The notes under the pieces: model-generated
Databases searched by the model: none
The model's input: the letters and a program-made list of their open reading frames with translations, nothing else
What the model was told of the DNA's origin: nothing
Position numbers and translations under genes: made by a program
Assembly: GCF_018613535.1 (NCBI RefSeq)
Contig: NZ_JAGGQB010000006.1
Span: forward strand, 124,001-188,000
Direction of reading: 5' to 3'
Length of the DNA: 64,000 nucleotides
Source: Bacillus sp. ISL-51
Lineage (GTDB): Bacteria > Bacillota > Bacilli > Bacillales > Bacillaceae
Shown: in pieces, positions 31,263 through 40,668 of the stretch
Layout: each line of letters opens with the position of its first letter
How positions within the stretch are numbered: position 1 is the stretch's first letter

Positions 31263-32948
31263 ATGCAGTCTGATAAGCCATGGCTTTCTGAATATCCGGA
31301 TGAGATTCCGCATGAGCTTGAATTTACCAAACAAACCCTGCCATCCAATCTGACAAACTCCGCTGCCCAATTCCCGAACCATACTGCTATTTATTTTCTC
31401 GGAAAAAAACTCACATTCCAAGACGTTCTCACAGATTCTTTAAAGCTTGCCGCCTTTTTGCGGAAAAAAGGACTGAAAAAAGGAGACAGAGCCGCCATCA
31501 TGCTGCCCAATTGTCCGCAATCGGTCATCGCTTTTTACGGCGTATTGTTTGCCGGCGGCATCGTCGTACAGACCAATCCCCTCTACACTGAGCATGAGCT
31601 TGAATATCAGCTGAAAGACAGCGCGCCAAGCGTCATTATCACCCTGGATATGCTGTTCCCGAAGGTGATAAAAATGAAAACGCTGTCAGTTGTAGAGCGG
31701 ATTATCACAACCAGTATAAAAGATTATTTGCCGTTTCCGAAAAATATGCTGTACTCACTTACACAAAAACAAAAGGTGCATATCGATTATGACGGCCACG
31801 AACAGATTCACAGCTTATCTGATATTTTAAAAGACGAAACAGCGGCAGATGCGCCCGCTTTTGATATTGACCCTGAGCATGATATTGCCGTGCTTCAATA
31901 TACGGGCGGGACCACAGGCAATCCGAAAGGGGTCATGCTCACGCATCGGAACATTCAAGCCAATACAGAAATGTGTGCGGCCTGGATGTATAAAATGAAA
32001 AAGGGTGCCGAAAAGGTGCTGGGGATCGTGCCTTTTTTTCATGTGTACGGATTAACCGCCGTGCTTAATTTTTCCATTATGCAAGGCTGTGAAATGATTC
32101 TTCTTCCTAAATTCAATCCTTTGGATACCCTTAAAACGATAGACAGGCTGAAGCCGACGGTATTTCCGGGCGCGCCGACGATTTACATCGGCATTTTGCA
32201 TCATCCTGAACTGAACAAATATGATCTCTCGTCCATCAAAAGCTGTCCGAGCGGTTCAGCGGCGCTGCCGGTCGAGGTAAAGCAGAAGTTTGAAAAGGTC
32301 ACAGGGGGAAAACTTGTGGAAGGCTACGGGTTATCTGAAGCATCTCCGGTCACGCACTCGAACTTTATCTGGGGGAAAAACAAGCCCGGCAGCATCGGCT
32401 GTCCTTGGCCTAATACTGATGCCGGAATCTATTCAGAAGAAACAGGCGGGCTTGCCGGTCCGTATGAACATGGAGAGCTGATCGTAAAAGGCCCGCAGGT
32501 GATGAAAGGGTATTGGAACAATCAGGAGGAAACGGCGCGTGTGCTCAGAGACGGCTGGCTGTTTACCGGTGATATGGGATACATGGACGATGAGGGGTTT
32601 TTCTATATCGCAGACCGAAAAAAAGACATCATTATTGCCGGCGGGTACAATATTTATCCCCGGGAGGTCGAAGAGGTTCTGTATGAACACGAAGCGGTTC
32701 AGGAAATCGTCGTTGCGGGTGTCCCCGATTCATACAGGGGGGAAACGGTCAAAGCATTTATCGTTTTGAAGAAAGGCGCACAGGCAGATGCTGATGAGCT
32801 TGATTCGTTCGCAAGAGAGCGTCTGGCGCCGTACAAAGTTCCGAAACTGTACGAATTCAGAGCGGAACTTCCGAAAACGGCCGTCGGAAAAATTTTAAGA
32901 AGGCGTTTAGTGGAAGAGGAAGACGTTCAGCAAAACAAGATCCCTTAA
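31263..32948 (+). CDS. lcfA: Long-chain fatty-acid-CoA ligase LcfA
   Basis: Activates long-chain fatty acids to acyl-CoA with ATP. 561 residues from the ATG at 31263 (AAGGAGAGG 5 nt upstream). ANL-superfamily motifs: P-loop YTGGTTGNPKGV (about 213), GYGLSEASPV (about 355), GWLFTGDMGY and DRKKDIIIAGGYNIYP (about 429-460) and the catalytic lysine in TAVGKILRR (about 541). A TATAAT at 31223-31228 is a plausible -10. First gene of the degradation cluster; fadR follows after 82 nt with its own promoter and operator. Confidence 0.95.
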   Translation: MQSDKPWLSEYPDEIPHELEFTKQTLPSNLTNSAAQFPNHTAIYFLGKKLTFQDVLTDSLKLAAFLRKKGLKKGDRAAIMLPNCPQSVIAFYGVLFAGGIVVQTNPLYTEHELEYQLKDSAPSVIITLDMLFPKVIKMKTLSVVERIITTSIKDYLPFPKNMLYSLTQKQKVHIDYDGHEQIHSLSDILKDETAADAPAFDIDPEHDIAVLQYTGGTTGNPKGVMLTHRNIQANTEMCAAWMYKMKKGAEKVLGIVPFFHVYGLTAVLNFSIMQGCEMILLPKFNPLDTLKTIDRLKPTVFPGAPTIYIGILHHPELNKYDLSSIKSCPSGSAALPVEVKQKFEKVTGGKLVEGYGLSEASPVTHSNFIWGKNKPGSIGCPWPNTDAGIYSEETGGLAGPYEHGELIVKGPQVMKGYWNNQEETARVLRDGWLFTGDMGYMDDEGFFYIADRKKDIIIAGGYNIYPREVEEVLYEHEAVQEIVVAGVPDSYRGETVKAFIVLKKGAQADADELDSFARERLAPYKVPKLYEFRAELPKTAVGKILRRRLVEEEDVQQNKIP

Positions 32949-32957
32949 AAGAAAAAC

Positions 32958-32986
32958 TTGACAAAGTACAGATTCCTTTTTATCAT
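32958..32986 (+). promoter_or_regulatory. Sigma-A promoter between lcfA and fadR
   Basis: TTGACA (32958-32963), a 17-bp spacer and TATCAT (32981-32986). It would give fadR-fadB-etfBA a promoter separate from lcfA. Confidence 0.75.
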
Positions 32987-32992
32987 AAAGTT

Positions 32993-33012
32993 ATGAATGA
33001 ATAGTCATTCAT
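32993..33012 (+). promoter_or_regulatory. FadR operator (perfect palindrome)
   Basis: ATGAATGA-ATAG-TCATTCAT is an 8-bp perfect palindrome matching the FadR box (TGAATGA...TCATTCA). It lies at the predicted start site of the internal promoter, so FadR should repress its own gene, with release by long-chain acyl-CoA. Confidence 0.85.
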
Positions 33013-33030
33013 TTATCGAAGGAAGGAACG

Positions 33031-33621
33031 ATGACATTGAACCAAAAACGGCCAAAGTATATGCAGATTATTGATGCAGCAGTAGAAGTCATAGCGGAAA
33101 ACGGCTACCACCAATCACAGGTGTCCAAAATCGCCAAGCAGGCCGGTGTAGCGGACGGCACCATCTATTTATATTTTAAAAATAAAGAAGATATTCTCAT
33201 CTCGCTCTTCAAAGAAAAGATGGGCCAGTTCATTGAACGTATGGAAGAAGAAGTAAAAGAAAAAACGACGGCAAAGGAAAAACTGGCTCTCGTTATTAAA
33301 CAGCATTTTTCGCTGCTCGGCAATGACCGCCACCTCGCGATTGTAACCCAGCTTGAGCTCAGACAGTCGAATATCAAGCTGCGCCTGAAAATCAATGATA
33401 TTTTAAAAGGCTATTTAAACATGCTGGACACCATTTTGACCGAAGGAATAAAGTCGGGCGAATGGAAAGACAATCTCGACGTCCGCCTCGCCCGGCAGAT
33501 GATATTCGGGACAATAGATGAAACAGTGACAACGTGGGTGATGAATGATCAGAAATATGATCTGCCGGCTTTGTCAGACAAAGTTTTAGAACTGTTGGTG
33601 TCAGGAATTCATCAAAACTAA
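33031..33621 (+). CDS. fadR: Fatty-acid degradation repressor FadR (TetR family)
   Basis: TetR-type repressor of beta-oxidation genes, relieved by long-chain acyl-CoA. The N-terminal helix-turn-helix is clear (IIDAAVEVIAENGYHQSQVS, AGVADGTIYLYFKNKEDIL, about residues 10-55); the C-terminal ligand domain is helical. ATG at 33031 gives 196 residues with a 4-nt spacing to GGAAGG. The TTG at 33037 gives 194 residues, the B. subtilis length, with a better 10-nt spacing, so the start is uncertain by two codons. Confidence 0.93.
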   Translation: MTLNQKRPKYMQIIDAAVEVIAENGYHQSQVSKIAKQAGVADGTIYLYFKNKEDILISLFKEKMGQFIERMEEEVKEKTTAKEKLALVIKQHFSLLGNDRHLAIVTQLELRQSNIKLRLKINDILKGYLNMLDTILTEGIKSGEWKDNLDVRLARQMIFGTIDETVTTWVMNDQKYDLPALSDKVLELLVSGIHQN

Positions 33622-33634
33622 AGGGGGTTGACAG

Positions 33635-34414
33635 ATGAACAGCCTTTCAATGGCGGTTGAACAGTCTGTCGCGGTGATCACCATTAATCATCAGCCGGCC
33701 AACGCGCTATCCGGCCGAATTTTAGATGAACTGTCCGGTATGTTTGACCGGTGTGAAGCGGATGACGGCGTAAGAAGCATCATCATTCGCGGTGAGGGGA
33801 AATTTTTCTCGGCGGGAGCGGATATAAAGGAATTCACTTCACTTGAAAATCTTAAACAATCTTCTGCCATGGCGGATAAAGGCCAGCAGCTGATGGAAAG
33901 AATCGAAGGATTTCCGAAGCCCGTGATCGCAGCGATTCACGGCGCTGCGCTCGGCGGCGGGCTTGAGCTTGCAATGGCCTGCCATATCAGAATCGCCACA
34001 ATGGACGCCAAGCTCGGCTTGCCTGAGCTGAATTTAGGCATCATTCCCGGGTTTGCCGGGACGCAGCGCCTGCCCCGGTACGTCGGAACGGCGAAAGCGC
34101 TCGAGATGATCGGCACCTCAGAGCCTGTTACCGGGGAAGAAGCGCTCAGCCTCGGGCTTGTCACGATCGGCGCCAAGGATGAGGCGGAGCTGCTTGCAAA
34201 AGCAAAGGCTCTCGCAGGCAAGTTCGCGGAAAAAAGCCCGCAGTCAATGGCCTATCTGCTTGAGCTCCTTTATTCAAGCAAGGTATATTCTTATGACGGC
34301 GGCTTGAAGCTTGAAGCGAAGCGCTTTGGAGAAGCATTTGCATCAGACGACGCAAAAGAAGGCATTCAGGCATTTCTCGAAAAAAGAAAGCCTCAATTCG
34401 GTGGGCGAAGATAA
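33635..34414 (+). CDS. fadB: Enoyl-CoA hydratase FadB
   Basis: Crotonase-fold enzyme hydrating trans-2-enoyl-CoA in beta-oxidation; 259 residues. Oxyanion-hole segments are FSAGADIKEF and GAALGGGLELAMACH (about 100-115). One catalytic glutamate lies in GLPELNLGIIPGFAGTQRL (about 130). AAAGGGGG lies before the ATG, 13 nt after the fadR stop. etfB follows after 13 nt. Confidence 0.93.
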   Translation: MNSLSMAVEQSVAVITINHQPANALSGRILDELSGMFDRCEADDGVRSIIIRGEGKFFSAGADIKEFTSLENLKQSSAMADKGQQLMERIEGFPKPVIAAIHGAALGGGLELAMACHIRIATMDAKLGLPELNLGIIPGFAGTQRLPRYVGTAKALEMIGTSEPVTGEEALSLGLVTIGAKDEAELLAKAKALAGKFAEKSPQSMAYLLELLYSSKVYSYDGGLKLEAKRFGEAFASDDAKEGIQAFLEKRKPQFGGRR

Positions 34415-34427
34415 AGGGGATAAGAAC

Positions 34428-35201
34428 ATGAATCTATTTGTACTGATGAAACGGACGTTTGACACAGAAGAAAAAATCGTCATTGAAGCAGGAAAGATTC
34501 AGGAGGACGGTGCCGAATTTATCATTAATCCGTATGATGAATACGCCATTGAAGAAGCCATTCAGCTGAAAGAACAGCATGGCGGTTCCGTTACAGCGGT
34601 TACCGTCGGCGGCGAGGAAGCAGAAAAAGAGCTGCGCACGGCGCTGGCGATGGGCTGTGATCAAGCGGTTTTAATCAATATTGACGACGATCTCAGCGAT
34701 CCGGATCAATATTCGGTATCGGCCATTTTATATCATTATCTGAAGGATCAGGACTTTGACCTTATTCTCGGCGGAAATGTCGCGATTGACGGCGGTTCCG
34801 GCCAAGTGGCTCCAAGGCTTGCCGAGCTTTTAAACATTCCGTGCATCACAACGATCACAAAACTTACGGTCAAAGGGGATGAGGCTGTGGCGGAAAAGGA
34901 TAATGAAGGGGACACCGAAATCATTAAAACGACTCTGCCGCTTCTTATCACTGCCCAGCAAGGTTTAAATGAGCCGCGTTATCCGTCGCTTCCGGGAATT
35001 ATGAAGGCGAAGAAAAAGCCATTGGAAGAGCTTGAGCTTGATGATCTTGACATTGACGAGGATGATGTCGCTCCGAAAATCAAAACGATTGAACGTTTTC
35101 TGCCGCCGCAAAAAGAAGCGGGAAAACTTCTGGAGGGAGAAGCGGCCGAGCAGGCGAAAGAGCTTGTATCACTGCTGAGAAAAGAAGCCAAAGTCGTGTA
35201 A
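34428..35201 (+). CDS. etfB: Electron transfer flavoprotein beta subunit
   Basis: 257 residues from the ATG at 34428 (AAGGGGATAAGAAC upstream). Carries the ETF beta signature around VAPRLAELLNIPCITTITKL and binds AMP in the family. With EtfA it takes electrons from acyl-CoA dehydrogenases and passes them toward the quinone pool. Operon position after fadB supports the beta-oxidation role. Confidence 0.95.
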   Translation: MNLFVLMKRTFDTEEKIVIEAGKIQEDGAEFIINPYDEYAIEEAIQLKEQHGGSVTAVTVGGEEAEKELRTALAMGCDQAVLINIDDDLSDPDQYSVSAILYHYLKDQDFDLILGGNVAIDGGSGQVAPRLAELLNIPCITTITKLTVKGDEAVAEKDNEGDTEIIKTTLPLLITAQQGLNEPRYPSLPGIMKAKKKPLEELELDDLDIDEDDVAPKIKTIERFLPPQKEAGKLLEGEAAEQAKELVSLLRKEAKVV

Positions 35202-35233
35202 ACCGATATTTAAAGAAACTGGGGGATGTCAGA

Positions 35234-36211
35234 ATGGGAAAAAAAGTGATCGTACTCGGAGAAATTCGTGACGGCGCCTTACGGAACGTCACCTTTGAAG
35301 CTATAGCCGCAGGCAAAACCATTTCCGGCGGCGGAGACGTGATCGGCGTATTGATCGGAAAAGGCGCAGCTGATACAGCATCCGAGCTTATACAATATGG
35401 AGCTGATAAAGTATTCACAGCCGATGCGCCCGGGCTGGCTCATTACACAGCTGACGGGTATGCCGCAGTGCTTGGGGATCTGATCGAAAATGAAAAGCCT
35501 GATGCGGTCATCTTCGGCCACACCTCAATGGGCAAAGATTTATCACCGAAGCTTGCGGCCCGTTTTGAAACAGGCTTGATTTCTGACAGTACGGATGTAA
35601 GCGTTACCGGAGAAAATATCGTATTTACAAGACCGATCTATTCCGGCAAAGCCTTTGAGCGGGTCATCTCAACCGATCCTATGATTTTCGCGACAATACG
35701 CCCGAATAATATTCAAGCGTTAGAAAAAGACGCAAACCGCAAAGGCGGCATCGAACAACTTGACGCGGAATCGGCAGATTTACGGACAATTATTGAAGAA
35801 GTAGTGAAAAAAACAGCGGACGGCGTGGATTTATCAGAAGCGAAGATTATCGTTGCCGGAGGCCGCGGTGTGAAAAGCAAAGAAGGATTCGGGCCTTTAG
35901 AAGAGCTCGCCGAGGTATTAGGGGCGGCAGTAGGCGCTTCACGCGGTGCGTGCGACGCGGATTATTGCGACTATTCGCTCCAGATCGGCCAGACCGGAAA
36001 AGTAGTCACACCGGATCTTTATATCGCCTGCGGCATTTCCGGAGCGATCCAGCATTTGGCGGGCATGTCAAACAGCAAAGTCATCGTTGCGATAAATAAA
36101 GACCCGGAAGCTGAGATTTTTAAAATAGCGGACTACGGAATTGTCGGCGACTTGTTTGAAGTAGTCCCGCTTTTGACACAGGAATTTAAAAACGCTAATA
36201 TCCATTCGTAA
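35234..36211 (+). CDS. etfA: Electron transfer flavoprotein alpha subunit
   Basis: 325 residues. The N-terminal ETF domain is shared with the beta subunit. The C-terminal FAD-binding domain begins near residue 205 with VAGGRGVKSKEGFGPLEELA and continues with GASRGACDADY, QIGQTGKVVTPDLYIACGIS and AINKDPEAEIFKIADYG. Forms the heterodimer with EtfB. A terminator follows 5 nt after the stop. Confidence 0.95.
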   Translation: MGKKVIVLGEIRDGALRNVTFEAIAAGKTISGGGDVIGVLIGKGAADTASELIQYGADKVFTADAPGLAHYTADGYAAVLGDLIENEKPDAVIFGHTSMGKDLSPKLAARFETGLISDSTDVSVTGENIVFTRPIYSGKAFERVISTDPMIFATIRPNNIQALEKDANRKGGIEQLDAESADLRTIIEEVVKKTADGVDLSEAKIIVAGGRGVKSKEGFGPLEELAEVLGAAVGASRGACDADYCDYSLQIGQTGKVVTPDLYIACGISGAIQHLAGMSNSKVIVAINKDPEAEIFKIADYGIVGDLFEVVPLLTQEFKNANIHS

Positions 36212-36216
36212 CCGAA

Positions 36217-36252
36217 ACCCTCTGGCAGTTGCTGTCAGAGGGTTTTATTTTT
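36217..36252 (+). terminator. Terminator of the lcfA-etfA cluster
   Basis: A stem of about 12 bp, ACCCTCTGGCAG / CTGTCAGAGGGT (one mismatch), has a short loop and is followed by TTTTATTTTTT. Confidence 0.85.
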
Positions 36253-36256
36253 TAAA

Positions 36257-36272
36257 ATTAGTTCGTACAAAT
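36257..36272 (+). promoter_or_regulatory. AraR operator 1 of xsa
   Basis: ATTAGTTC-GTACAAAT, centre 36264.5, is nearly identical in core to operator 1 of araA. Confidence 0.75.
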
Positions 36273-36297
36273 ATACAAATAATAAAAGGGTATGTTG

Positions 36298-36318
36298 ACA
36301 TGTACGAATGAATATAAT
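36298..36318 (+). promoter_or_regulatory. AraR operator 2 and -10 element of xsa
   Basis: ACATGTAC-GAATGAAT (36298-36313), centre 36305.5, is exactly 41 bp from operator 1, the same spacing as at araA. It abuts TATAAT (36313-36318). The TTGACA at 36295-36300 is only 12 bp from that -10, so the true -35 is unclear. Confidence 0.65.
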
Positions 36319-36327
36319 AAGCTTTCT

Positions 36328-36342
36328 GTAAAAGCGCTTACA
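36328..36342 (+). promoter_or_regulatory. Candidate CcpA cre site of xsa
   Basis: GTAAAAGCGCTTACA matches 13 of 15 cre consensus positions. It is located in the leader downstream of the -10, as at abnA and araA. Confidence 0.65.
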
Positions 36343-36430
36343 AACTTAAAGATGATCATTTCAGCATAACATCATAGATACATAGATTGGCTGTAGTGCT
36401 TTTCATTTTATCAGAAAGGAATGATCAAGT

Positions 36431-37918
36431 TTGTCTAAAAACACGGCAGTCATTCAAACGGATATCATCGAAGGAATAATTAATAAAAATATATACGGAC
36501 ATTTCGCAGAGCACTTGGGAAGAGGGATATACGAGGGCATCTGGGTTGGGAAGGATTCCGACATTCCGAATGCAGAGGGGATCAGGACAGACGTCGCACA
36601 GGCTCTGAAGAAGCTGAACATCCCCGTCCTCAGATGGCCGGGAGGCTGTTTTGCAGATGAATATCACTGGGCAAACGGAGTCGGTGAACGCAAAACCATG
36701 CTTAACACCCACTGGGGCGGAACGATTGATTCCAATGAATTCGGCACGCACGAATTTATGAGGCTGTGCGATCTGCTCGGCTGCGAACCGTATATCGCCG
36801 GAAACGTCGGCAGCGGAACTGTTAAGGAAATGGCCGATTGGATTGAGTATATGACATTTGAGGCGGGCACTCCTATGTCCGATTGGAGAAAGGAAAACGG
36901 ACGGGCAAAACCGTGGAAACTGAAATACGTCGGCATAGGGAATGAAAACTGGGGCTGCGGCGGAAATATGCATCCAGAGTATTATGCTGATCTCTACCGC
37001 AATTTTCAAACCTATGTCCGCAATTACAGCGGAAATGAAGTCTATAAGATTGCCGGCGGCGCAAACGTTGACGATTACCGCTGGACAGAAATCTTAATGA
37101 AAAAAGCTGCTGATCTCATGGATGGACTAAGCCTGCATTATTACACGATACCGGGAGACTTCTGGAAGGGTAAAGGCTCCGCGACGGAGTTTTCAGAAGA
37201 TGAATGGTTCATTACGATGAAAAAAGCGGCGCATATGGATGAGCTGATTACAAGACACAGCACAATCATGGATCAATACGACCCGGATAAGCGGGTCGGT
37301 TTGATCATTGACGAATGGGGCACATGGCTTGATCCTGAGCCCGGCACGAATCCGGGTTTTCTTTATCAGCAAAATACAATTCGCGACGCGCTCGTCGCCG
37401 CATCTCACTTTCACATTTTCCATCAGCATGCAAGCCGCGTACAAATGGCCAATATCGCGCAAACGGTAAACGTGCTGCAGGCGATGATCCTCACAGAAGG
37501 GGAGAACATGCTGTTAACGCCGACGTATCATGTGTTTGATATGTTTAAAGTCCATCAGAATGCTTTCCTTTTAGCTTCAGAAACAAAAGCGGCCCGATAT
37601 GAATGGAAAGACGGACAGCTGCCTCAAATCAGCATTTCGGCGTCGAAAAATAAAGCGGGTGACATCCATATCAGCCTTTGCAATATTGATCATCTGCAAA
37701 AGGCCGATGTGAAGATTGAGCTGAGGGGGATGACAAAGAGAGGGAATCCTTTTGGAACCATCCTGCATTCCGAAAAAATGAACGCCCGCGACACATTCAA
37801 CAGTCCGGAGAACGTCAAGCCGAAACCGTTCACCGGATTCACAGTCAAAGACGGAAAGCTGGGTGCGGAACTGCCTCCGATGGCAGTCGTTTTACTTACG
37901 CTGCCGGCATCAAAATAA
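36431..37918 (+). CDS. xsa: Alpha-L-arabinofuranosidase Xsa/AbfB (GH51)
   Basis: Second GH51 enzyme, 495 residues as in B. subtilis Xsa (Abf2), with no signal peptide, so cytosolic. Acid/base Glu lies in [11 protein letters not shown] (about 172) and nucleophile Glu in LIIDEWGTW (about 295). TTG start with GAAAGGA about 11 nt upstream. It lies outside the ara operon but carries the same operator pair and cre, so co-regulation with it is inferred. The two GH51 enzymes differ in linkage preference in B. subtilis (established knowledge). Confidence 0.94.
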   Translation: MSKNTAVIQTDIIEGIINKNIYGHFAEHLGRGIYEGIWVGKDSDIPNAEGIRTDVAQALKKLNIPVLRWPGGCFADEYHWANGVGERKTMLNTHWGGTIDSNEFGTHEFMRLCDLLGCEPYIAGNVGSGTVKEMADWIEYMTFEAGTPMSDWRKENGRAKPWKLKYVGIGNENWGCGGNMHPEYYADLYRNFQTYVRNYSGNEVYKIAGGANVDDYRWTEILMKKAADLMDGLSLHYYTIPGDFWKGKGSATEFSEDEWFITMKKAAHMDELITRHSTIMDQYDPDKRVGLIIDEWGTWLDPEPGTNPGFLYQQNTIRDALVAASHFHIFHQHASRVQMANIAQTVNVLQAMILTEGENMLLTPTYHVFDMFKVHQNAFLLASETKAARYEWKDGQLPQISISASKNKAGDIHISLCNIDHLQKADVKIELRGMTKRGNPFGTILHSEKMNARDTFNSPENVKPKPFTGFTVKDGKLGAELPPMAVVLLTLPASK

Positions 37919-38076
37919 CAAGGTTTGAACACCTGCACAGGAGTTATAATACACTATATAAAGAAGATTATTTCCGGCAAAATCAGGGGATGATAAATTA
38001 TAAGCATTAAATTAGCATGAACGAATGGGAGATGCTATACTAAAAATCATCATTTGACAATTGGAGGAATAAACTA
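37919..38076 (+). promoter_or_regulatory. xsa-trxA intergenic with trxA promoter candidate
   Basis: TTAGCA (38012-38017), an 18-bp spacer and TATACT (38036-38041) preceded by TG-C form an extended -10 promoter suited to trxA. Another TATAAT at 37945-37950 lacks a good -35. No clear terminator for xsa is seen. In B. subtilis trxA also has a sigma-B promoter; I could not identify one with confidence. Confidence 0.5.
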
Positions 38077-38391
38077 ATGGCTATCGTAAAAGCAACTGAT
38101 CAATCGTTCTCAGCTGAAACAAGTGAAGGTGTCGTATTAGCTGATTTTTGGGCTCCTTGGTGCGGACCTTGTAAAATGATTGCACCTGTTCTTGAAGAGC
38201 TTGATCAAGAAATGGGCGATAAAGTAAAAATCGTAAAAATCGACGTAGATGAAAACCAAGAAACAGCCGGTAAATACGGAGTAATGAGCATCCCGACACT
38301 TCTCGTCTTAAAAGACGGCGAAGTTGTTGAAACTTCTGTCGGCTTCAAACCAAAAGAAGCCCTTGAAGAGCTTGTAAACAAACACCTGTAA
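38077..38391 (+). CDS. trxA: Thioredoxin A
   Basis: 104 residues with the redox-active site WCGPC (about 28-32), the buried Asp in VLADFWAPW and cis-Pro76 region SIPTLLV. Reduces disulfides in the cytosol with thioredoxin reductase. GGAGG upstream of the ATG. Codon use is strongly biased toward highly expressed codons compared with neighbours (many GTA, AAA and GAA), fitting an abundant essential protein. Confidence 0.97.
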   Translation: MAIVKATDQSFSAETSEGVVLADFWAPWCGPCKMIAPVLEELDQEMGDKVKIVKIDVDENQETAGKYGVMSIPTLLVLKDGEVVETSVGFKPKEALEELVNKHL

Positions 38392-38413
38392 GCCGGCAGC
38401 GACATGTCCGGCC

Positions 38414-38445
38414 GGGCGATTCCTTTTAAGGGGTCGCCTTTTTTT
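38414..38445 (+). terminator. Terminator of trxA
   Basis: GGCGATTCC / GGGGTCGCC stem (two G-T pairs), loop TTTTAA, then T7. Confidence 0.75.
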
Positions 38446-38529
38446 ATCTTCCAAAAGCTGAGAATGGAGAAAAACAAATGTTCGTGATACACTGAATGAA
38501 GAGAGAACTAACGTAAGGAAGGGTAGCGT

Positions 38530-40302
38530 ATGAATAAACAACTGAAAGAAAAGCTGGCCCTCCTTCCCGATCAGCCGGGCTGTTATTTAATGAAAGACCG
38601 TCAAAAAACAGTCATTTACGTGGGGAAAGCGAAAGTACTGAAAAACAGGGTGCGGTCCTATTTCACCGGCTCTCACGACGCGAAAACCCAAAGGCTTGTG
38701 ACGGAAATCGAGGACTTTGAATATATCGTGACTTCCTCCAATCTTGAAGCGCTTATTTTGGAAATGAACCTGATCAAAAAGTACGATCCGAAATACAATG
38801 TCATGCTGAAAGATGACAAAACCTATCCCTTTATAAAAATCACCCATGAACGCCATCCGCGTCTGATCGTCACCCGAAATGTCAAAAAAGACAAGGGGCG
38901 CTATTTCGGCCCGTATCCGAATGTGCAGGCAGCGCGGGAAACGAAAAAGCTGCTGGACCGCTTATACCCGCTCAGAAAGTGTTCGAAGCTTCCGGACCGC
39001 GTCTGTCTGTACCACCATCTCGGGCAGTGCCTGGCGCCTTGTGTAAAGGATATTTCTGAAGAGACGAACCGTGAGCTTGTCGAAGACATCACCAGATTTT
39101 TAAAGGGCGGTTATAATGAAGTCAAAAAAGAACTGCAGTCAAAAATGACAGAGGCAGCGGAAAAGCTTGAATTTGAACGGGCTAAAGAATTCCGCGACCA
39201 GCTCACCCACATCGAATCAACGATGGAAAAGCAAAAAATGACGATGAATGACCTTGTGGACCGCGATGTGTTTGCTTATGCGTACGATAAAGGCTGGATG
39301 TGCGTCCAAGTCTTTTTCATACGGCAAGGAAAGCTGATTGAACGGGACGTCAGCATGTTTCCGATGTATCAGGAAGCCGACGAAGAATTTCTCACCTTTA
39401 TCGGCCAGTTTTACTCTAAAAACAATCACTTTCTGCCCAAGGAAATTTTAGTGCCGGACAGCGTTGACCAAGACATGATTGAGCAGCTGCTGGAAACGGG
39501 CGTGCATCAGCCGAAAAAAGGGCCGAAAAAAGAACTGCTCATGCTTGCCCATAAAAATGCGAAAATCGCTTTGCGGGAAAAGTTCTCCTTAATCGAACGG
39601 GATGAGGAACGGTCAATCGGAGCGGCAGAAGGCCTGGGAGAAGCCCTGAACATTTATACGCCGCACAGAATCGAAGCATTTGACAACTCCAACATCCAAG
39701 GGACAAACCCGGTGTCGGCTATGATTGTATTTATCGACGGAAAGCCGAATAAAAAGGAATACCGCAAATATAAAATTAAAACCGTTACAGGGCCTGACGA
39801 TTACGGTTCAATGAGGGAAGTCGTCAGAAGAAGATATACGAGAGTGCTCCGCGAAAACCTTCCGCTGCCGGATTTAATCATCATTGACGGCGGAAAAGGA
39901 CAGATCAACGCGGCTCGTGACGTGCTGGAAAATGAGCTCGGTTTGGATGTGCCGATAGCGGGCTTGGCGAAGGACGATAAACACCGCACGTCCAACCTTT
40001 TGATCGGCGACCCGCTTGAGCCGGTATTTCTGGAGCGGAACAGCCAGGAATTTTATTTGCTTCAGCGCATACAGGATGAGGTGCACCGCTTTGCCATCAG
40101 CTTCCACAGACAGATTCGCGGAAAAAGCGCCTTTCAATCCGTATTGGATGATATACCCGGAATCGGTGAAAAACGCAAGAAGATGCTCCTGAAGCATTTC
40201 GGCTCTGTTAAAAAAATGAAGGAAGCAAGCCTTGATGATATTAAGAAAGCGGGCGTTCCCGCAGCGGCGGCACAGCTCCTGTTTGAAAAGCTGCAAAAAT
40301 AG
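38530..40302 (+). CDS. uvrC: UvrABC excinuclease subunit C
   Basis: Makes the 3' and 5' incisions in nucleotide excision repair. 590 residues, ATG after AAGGAAGGG. The N-terminal GIY-YIG nuclease is about 13-90 ([21 protein letters not shown]). The UVR motif for UvrB contact is about 200-235 ([15 protein letters not shown]). The RNase H-like nuclease centres on [14 protein letters not shown] and IIDGGKGQI, and the C-terminal double helix-hairpin-helix on [18 protein letters not shown]. Confidence 0.96.
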   Translation: MNKQLKEKLALLPDQPGCYLMKDRQKTVIYVGKAKVLKNRVRSYFTGSHDAKTQRLVTEIEDFEYIVTSSNLEALILEMNLIKKYDPKYNVMLKDDKTYPFIKITHERHPRLIVTRNVKKDKGRYFGPYPNVQAARETKKLLDRLYPLRKCSKLPDRVCLYHHLGQCLAPCVKDISEETNRELVEDITRFLKGGYNEVKKELQSKMTEAAEKLEFERAKEFRDQLTHIESTMEKQKMTMNDLVDRDVFAYAYDKGWMCVQVFFIRQGKLIERDVSMFPMYQEADEEFLTFIGQFYSKNNHFLPKEILVPDSVDQDMIEQLLETGVHQPKKGPKKELLMLAHKNAKIALREKFSLIERDEERSIGAAEGLGEALNIYTPHRIEAFDNSNIQGTNPVSAMIVFIDGKPNKKEYRKYKIKTVTGPDDYGSMREVVRRRYTRVLRENLPLPDLIIIDGGKGQINAARDVLENELGLDVPIAGLAKDDKHRTSNLLIGDPLEPVFLERNSQEFYLLQRIQDEVHRFAISFHRQIRGKSAFQSVLDDIPGIGEKRKKMLLKHFGSVKKMKEASLDDIKKAGVPAAAAQLLFEKLQK

Positions 40303-40304
40303 TA

Positions 40305-40333
40305 TTGTACTTTACTGAAAAATCTGCTAGAAT
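40305..40333 (+). promoter_or_regulatory. Sigma-A promoter of lysC
   Basis: TTGTAC (40305-40310), a 17-bp spacer, TG-C and TAGAAT (40328-40333): extended -10 with a moderate -35, right after the uvrC stop. Confidence 0.8.
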
Positions 40334-40362
40334 GTGAACTAATTTCATAAGATCGTGTTATA

Positions 40363-40606
40363 TGGTGAAGATAGAGGTGCGAACTTCAATAGTAAGCCTT
40401 TGGAGAATGATGGATTCTGCGAAAAGGGCTGAAAGGGGAGCGTCGCCGAAGCGAATAACATCCCATCGGTGTCATTTGCTGGCCTTGCATTAAATAAATG
40501 TAAGGCTGTCAAGAAATTATTTTCTTGGAGGGCTATCTCGTTGTTCATAATCATTCGTGATGATATGAAAAAAGCAATGAGAGCAAATCCTCTCATTGCT
40601 TTTTTT
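40363..40606 (+). promoter_or_regulatory. Lysine riboswitch (L box) of lysC
   Basis: Conserved L-box elements run from GGTGAAGATAGAGGTGC (about 40364) through AAAGGGGAGCGTCGCCGAAG (about 40430-40450) to the closing CTTGGAGGGCTATCTC (about 40524-40540). A strong terminator follows: AGCAATGAGAG / CTCTCATTGCT (40573-40600) with T7. Lysine binding should favour the terminator and lower aspartokinase synthesis. Confidence 0.95.
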
Positions 40607-40668
40607 ATTGTGGACAAAGCGCTCTTTCTCCTCACCCGCACGAACCAAAATGTAAAGGGTGGTCTAGT

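Noticed and set aside
36295..36318. TTGACA plus TATAAT as a standard promoter of xsa
   Set aside because: The spacer is only 12 bp, too short for a normal sigma-A promoter, so I report the -10 and operators without claiming this pair.
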